Positions 48,334 through 52,024 of a DNA stretch of 52,024 nt are shown here, in pieces. The notes under the pieces were generated by a model. That model did no database searches. It was given only the letters and a program-made list of their open reading frames with translations, and was not told the origin of the DNA. Positions within the stretch are counted from its first letter, which is position 1. Each line of letters starts with the position of its first letter. The DNA is taken from positions 1-52,024 of the forward strand of contig CACMXM010000002.1 in assembly GCA_902617645.1 (NCBI GenBank), read 5' to 3'. The position numbers and the translations under genes are program-made. The DNA comes from an uncultured Pelagibacteraceae bacterium (GTDB taxonomy: Bacteria > Pseudomonadota > Alphaproteobacteria > Pelagibacterales > Pelagibacteraceae).

Positions 48334-49959
48334 TTGACAAAAAAATTTAATATTTGGTTTGTACTTTCGTTTACAATCTCATTGTTTGTATGCATACCTA
48401 TTATAACTGTTTTTTCAAGTTTCTTTCAGAACACTTCAAATTATTATGAGGTTTTAAAAGATACTTTCTTAATTGAATACATTCTAAATTCATTAACTTT
48501 ACTTATATTGGTTTTAGTATTTACATTTATATTAGGAACTGGAACTGCTTATTTGGTATCATTTTTTACGTTTCCTTTAAGCGATTTTTTTAAGTGGGTA
48601 TTAATTTTATCTTTTGCTGTTCCACCTTATATATATGCTTATTCTTTAACAGCCTTTTTTGATAACTATGGCACTGCTTTTACTATTCTGACAAATTTAC
48701 TAGGCGAGGGTGAATATAATAAAATTATTCCAAAATTTAATGGAATGTTTGGTGCTGTTTTATCAATGACATTTTCTCTATTTGCTTATGTATTCATACT
48801 CTCGAGAGCATCATTTTTGTATCAATCACAAAACCTAATTGATTTAGGAAAAAACCTTGGTTTTTCAAGATTTAAATCGTTTTTTAAGATAATATTGCCA
48901 GCAGCTAGACCTGCTATTGTTGCTGGCTTATCTCTTGTGGCAATGGAAACATTAGCAGAATTCGGTGCAGTAGATTTTTTTTCTATAAATACATTAACAA
49001 CAGGCATTTATAATTCTTGGATTGCTTTTGATGATCTTGCATTTGCCAATAGAATAGCTTCATTTTTATTAGTGTTTATATTTTCCCTTTTTATAATAGA
49101 AAATTTATCAAGAAAAAAAGCTAAGTATCACTTCAATATCAAAGGTGGATTTAAACAGAAAGAAAAGATCAAACTTAAAGGCGCAAAGTCTTTCTTTGCC
49201 TTTGTGTTTTGTTTTTTTGTTTTTTTTATGAGTTTTATATTTCCATTAAGTCAAATGTTATATTGGACGATAAAATTTCCAGAAAATTTATTCGATTTAC
49301 AAATTGTTACTCTTTCTCTTAATACTCTTTATCTAGCATTACTATCTAGCGTAGTATTGATATCGTTTTCTTTAATATCTAATTATGGAAACAGAGTAAC
49401 AAATAACAAAACTTTAAATATCTTATCTACCATGTCAATTTCTGGATATGCAATACCAGGAGTAATACTTGCTGTCGCTTTCATAACCTTCATTGCTTGG
49501 TTTGATAATACAATAATTAAATCATTAGGATTCTTGTCTATTAAAAAAATCTTTTTTGGATCAATATTGGGTTTAGTCCTAGTTTACTTTATAAGATTTT
49601 ATTCTTTAGCATTTAATGGAATAAAATCTGGTTATGAAAAAATTAATATTGCCGTTGATGAAAGCGCTTATATGTTGGGTTACTCAAAAAGAAAAACATT
49701 TATGAACATACATGTCCCCTTTTTAAGAAATTCATTATTATTAATTGTAATATTAATTTCTTTAGAAATAATAAGAGAGTTGCCCATAACTCTTATTTTA
49801 AGGCCTTTTAATTTTGAGACATTTGCAACAACGGCATATGTTTCTGCATCAGAAGATTTACTTGAAGCAGCTGCCGTACCTTCTTTATTTTTAATTTTAA
49901 TTGCGTCAATCTTTATTATAATTGCATCTAAATATATTCTAAGAGAACATAATGAATAA
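48334..49959 (+). CDS. Iron(III) ABC transporter, fused permease
   Basis: A 541-residue FutB/FbpB-type inner-membrane permease with two permease halves. EAA-type loops are DLGKNLGFSRFKSFFKIILPAARPA in the first half and DESAYMLGYSKRKTFMNIHVPFLRNS in the second. The first half also carries SFAVPPYIYAYSLTAFF. The start is TTG at 48334 with AAGGG seven bases upstream. It overlaps the ATPase gene by 8 bp. Its ribosome-binding site is within the predicted RNA structure, so translation may be throttled relative to the binding protein. Confidence 0.9.
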   Translation: MTKKFNIWFVLSFTISLFVCIPIITVFSSFFQNTSNYYEVLKDTFLIEYILNSLTLLILVLVFTFILGTGTAYLVSFFTFPLSDFFKWVLILSFAVPPYIYAYSLTAFFDNYGTAFTILTNLLGEGEYNKIIPKFNGMFGAVLSMTFSLFAYVFILSRASFLYQSQNLIDLGKNLGFSRFKSFFKIILPAARPAIVAGLSLVAMETLAEFGAVDFFSINTLTTGIYNSWIAFDDLAFANRIASFLLVFIFSLFIIENLSRKKAKYHFNIKGGFKQKEKIKLKGAKSFFAFVFCFFVFFMSFIFPLSQMLYWTIKFPENLFDLQIVTLSLNTLYLALLSSVVLISFSLISNYGNRVTNNKTLNILSTMSISGYAIPGVILAVAFITFIAWFDNTIIKSLGFLSIKKIFFGSILGLVLVYFIRFYSLAFNGIKSGYEKINIAVDESAYMLGYSKRKTFMNIHVPFLRNSLLLIVILISLEIIRELPITLILRPFNFETFATTAYVSASEDLLEAAAVPSLFLILIASIFIIIASKYILREHNE

Positions 49960-51010
49960 TTTTTTTGAAGTTGAAAACGTTGATTTTGTTGTTGGTGGAA
50001 ATACAAAAGTTAAAAATATGTCATTTTCTATTGAGAAAGAGGGTGACATTGTTTGTCTATTAGGACCATCCGGGATCGGAAAAACTACCATATTGAGAGC
50101 TATAGCAGGATTAGAAAAAATTAAAAATGGTCATATAAAATTGAAAGGAAAAATTTTGTCTTCAGAAAAAATAAATATTGAACCAGAAAATCGAAATATA
50201 TCACTAGCTTTCCAGGAAAATAGTTTGTTTCCTCATTACTCAGTAGAAAAAAATATATTATTAGGTGCTGAAAAAAATCCAGATAATAAAGACAAAAAAG
50301 TTAGTTTTGATAAGATAGTGGATTTATTAGATATTTCAAAAATATTAAATCAGTATCCACACCAAATTAGTGCTGGAGAGGCTCAAAGAGCTTCTCTTGC
50401 AAGATCTCTTTTATCTAAACCAGATTTACTTTTATTAGATGAACCTTTGTCAAATGTGGATCAAAGTCACAAAGAGGATATACAGGAAAAAATTAAAAAA
50501 TTGCTCGCAAAATTAAAGATTACAACAATAATTGTAACACATGATTCTTATGAAGCTTTTTATTTAGGTACCAAGTGTGGAATAATACTAAACAATGAGC
50601 TTAAACAGTATGATGATCCTTATAATGTTTACCATCTACCTAATTCAATTGAAGTTGTTAATTTTTTAAATAGAGGAATTTTAATACCAGCAAAAGTAAC
50701 TAGTCCAAAAAGTCTTGAAAATGATGAACTTGGAACGATAACCGGAAATTTTGTAAAACCATTTCCACTAGGTGCAAATGTAAAACTTTTGATTCAACCC
50801 GAGGACTTAGAACATGATGATAAAAGCAATCTTCAATTGGAAGTAGTTGATAGAAAATTTAGAGGTACAAATTTTATTTATACATTAAAGACTATGAAAA
50901 ATTTACTTTTACCTGTTTTTGTTCACTCTCATCATATTCATCAACACGATTTAGAAGAAAAATTTGGAATTAAAAGACCAATTCATATCGAGCACCTAGT
51001 TTGTTTTTGA
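49952..51010 (+). CDS. Iron(III) ABC transporter, ATP-binding protein
   Basis: A 352-residue FutC/FbpC-type ATPase. Walker A GPSGIGKTT, Q-loop LAFQENSLFPHYS, signature ISAGEAQRAS (usual LSGGQQQR), Walker B LLLLDEPLSNVD and switch IIVTHD. The C-terminal TOBE-like regulatory domain (from about 230) includes LLIQPEDLEHDDKSN, present in the FbpC subgroup. It is the last gene of the iron operon and ends 1 bp before the convergent regulator gene. Confidence 0.92.
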   Translation: MNNFFEVENVDFVVGGNTKVKNMSFSIEKEGDIVCLLGPSGIGKTTILRAIAGLEKIKNGHIKLKGKILSSEKINIEPENRNISLAFQENSLFPHYSVEKNILLGAEKNPDNKDKKVSFDKIVDLLDISKILNQYPHQISAGEAQRASLARSLLSKPDLLLLDEPLSNVDQSHKEDIQEKIKKLLAKLKITTIIVTHDSYEAFYLGTKCGIILNNELKQYDDPYNVYHLPNSIEVVNFLNRGILIPAKVTSPKSLENDELGTITGNFVKPFPLGANVKLLIQPEDLEHDDKSNLQLEVVDRKFRGTNFIYTLKTMKNLLLPVFVHSHHIHQHDLEEKFGIKRPIHIEHLVCF

Positions 51011-51011
51011 T

Positions 51012-52024
51012 TTATTGATCACTAACATAAACTGAGACACCTCTTGAGTTTACATCAACATCAAATTTTTTATGAAGAGGTGGAAATGCTCTTTGAGAAC
51101 AGTCTAATCTATCACAAGTTCTACAAGAGACGCCTATAGGTATTTCAGTTTTTTTATCATTTAAATTTAAGTTTTCAGTATAAACAAAATCTTTTGCATA
51201 TTTTGCTTCGCAACCTAGTCCTATTGAGAGAATACTTTTTGCCTCACCAAATCTTCCAATACCTTTTTCTACTGTTTTAGCAATACAGACATATTTTTCA
51301 CCATTTGACATTTTACTAACAGCAGCTTGAATTATTCCAGGTCTTGTGAATGCTGAATATACATTCCATCTTGGACATGCACCACCATACCTTGGTATTT
51401 CAATACCTGATAGTGAAAATCTTTTTGAGATATTTCCTGCAATATCCACTCTTAAAAAATGAAAAGGTATACCTGGCATTTTAGGATCTTGCAAACACGT
51501 TACCCTATGAGCAATTTGTTCAAAAGTTGTTGCAAAAGTATTTTGTAAAAGTTCAAGATCATATTTATTTTTCATACATTCTTTATGAAAAAGTTTGTAT
51601 GGCATTAATATTGCTGCACCACAATAATTTAATAAAGCAACTTGTGTAAGTTTTTTCGACTCATCACTTGGAAAAGAAAATTTTGCTAAATAATCGTTAA
51701 TTATTTTTATTGCACCCTCATGAGCTATCTGCGCAGCAACAAATAATTTTTTTGTCTCGAGTGCTACATAATCGCTTAGCAACAGTTCTTTTTTTCTTTT
51801 ATCGTAAAATTTTGAAAATGGCTTTCTTTCTTCTGGGATAACGTCTTTTACAATAATATTATATTCTTTTTTTAAATATTCGTTAAGAGCAAGATATGTA
51901 GCTCTGTTGTTTACTTGAATTTTATCAAAAATAGTATTTGCATATTCTTCCAATTTAGGAAAATAGTTTTCATTTTCTTGCAAAAAATCTGATACAATTT
52001 CTCCTGGAAAAGCAGCTTTCCTTT
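51012..52024 (-). CDS. ScfR/RamB-type transcriptional regulator, N-terminus cut by right edge
   Basis: The frame is open to the right edge: beyond the track's TTG start it reads RKAAFPGEIVSDF, so the expected N-terminal XRE-type HTH lies outside the window. The visible part has an IrrE-N-like region (AAQIAHEGAI, without the HExxH zinc motif) and the C-terminal domain with PRYGGACPRWNVYSAF and IPIGVSCRTCDRLDCSQRAFPPL, characteristic of short-chain acyl-CoA regulators of glyoxylate-bypass and methylcitrate genes. The four cysteines in that region may bind a metal or cluster. Regulation of propionate/acetate use fits acrylate and acetoacetate production in this window. Confidence 0.85.
   Translation of the reverse strand, partial: RKAAFPGEIVSDFLQENENYFPKLEEYANTIFDKIQVNNRATYLALNEYLKKEYNIIVKDVIPEERKPFSKFYDKRKKELLLSDYVALETKKLFVAAQIAHEGAIKIINDYLAKFSFPSDESKKLTQVALLNYCGAAILMPYKLFHKECMKNKYDLELLQNTFATTFEQIAHRVTCLQDPKMPGIPFHFLRVDIAGNISKRFSLSGIEIPRYGGACPRWNVYSAFTRPGIIQAAVSKMSNGEKYVCIAKTVEKGIGRFGEAKSILSIGLGCEAKYAKDFVYTENLNLNDKKTEIPIGVSCRTCDRLDCSQRAFPPLHKKFDVDVNSRGVSVYVSDQ

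Noticed and set aside
1-52024. tRNA, rRNA, CRISPR arrays, insertion sequences or an origin
   Set aside because: Coding sequence covers nearly everything, and I saw no cloverleaf, repeat-spacer pattern, transposase or terminal repeats.

Overview
The window is an AT-rich, almost gap-free stretch of bacterial chromosome: genes overlap by 1-14 bp or abut, and no intergenic space exceeds about 135 bp. Lys/Asn/Ile-rich proteins, many osmolyte genes, fused betaine ABC permeases, ETF-linked demethylation and a DddP-like enzyme point to a streamlined marine alphaproteobacterium of the SAR11 (Pelagibacterales) type. This assignment is inference from content. I see no tRNA, rRNA, phage, insertion sequence or CRISPR.

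Layout. (1) 1-4.6 kb: C-terminal part of an FAD/GcvT demethylase cut by the left edge, a methyltransferase, a Rieske oxygenase, a DddP-like DMSP lyase and a P-loop (APS-kinase-like) kinase. (2) 4.6-9.1 kb: two tandem paralogous exported proteins with propeller-like repeats and autotransporter-type barrels. (3) 9.2-13.7 kb, plus strand: nucleotidyltransferase, 2OG oxygenase, L-carnitine dehydrogenase, crotonase-family protein, CoA-binding protein, exported MsrA, flavodoxin-fold quinone reductase. (4) 13.7-21.4 kb: 2OG oxygenase, EamA transporter, betainyl-CoA thioesterase, SDR, and a ProX/ProW/ProV-type betaine transporter with a divergent control region. (5) 21.4-25.9 kb: two EamA transporters, Fe-alcohol dehydrogenase, amidase. 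(6) 25.9-31.0 kb, minus strand: serine hydrolase, MsrA, homocysteine methyltransferase, VOC protein, aldehyde dehydrogenase, class II aldolase. (7) 31.1-36.4 kb: dehydrocarnitine cleavage enzyme, pseudoazurin, orphan ProV-like ATPase, gamma-butyrobetaine hydroxylase, GDPD, hydroxyacid dehydrogenase. (8) 36.4-43.5 kb: small exported/membrane proteins, a complete FAD/GcvT demethylase and ETF beta, ETF alpha and ETF-ubiquinone oxidoreductase. (9) 43.5-52.0 kb: HisI, FolE, AcuI, LysR, an iron(III) ABC transporter operon with a Fur-box-like site, an overlooked 56-residue Cys-containing ORF and an RNA pseudoknot candidate, then a ScfR/RamB-type regulator cut by the right edge.

How the genes fit together. 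The parts assemble into a route from gamma-butyrobetaine to glycine: butyrobetaine hydroxylase (33658) makes L-carnitine; carnitine dehydrogenase (10412) makes 3-dehydrocarnitine; the BKACE enzyme (31061) gives betainyl-CoA plus acetoacetate; the thioesterase (15717) releases glycine betaine; the homocysteine methyltransferase (27552) or Rieske oxygenase (1753) could remove the first methyl; the two FAD/GcvT demethylases take dimethylglycine and sarcosine to glycine, passing one-carbon units to folate and electrons to ETF and ubiquinone. The ProXWV transporter would supply substrate. A DddP-like lyase and AcuI-like acryloyl-CoA reductase suggest a parallel DMSP branch, and the ScfR-like regulator would fit propionyl/acetyl-CoA control. 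Each step is a family assignment; the combined pathway is inference. The genes lie in at least five transcription units rather than one operon.
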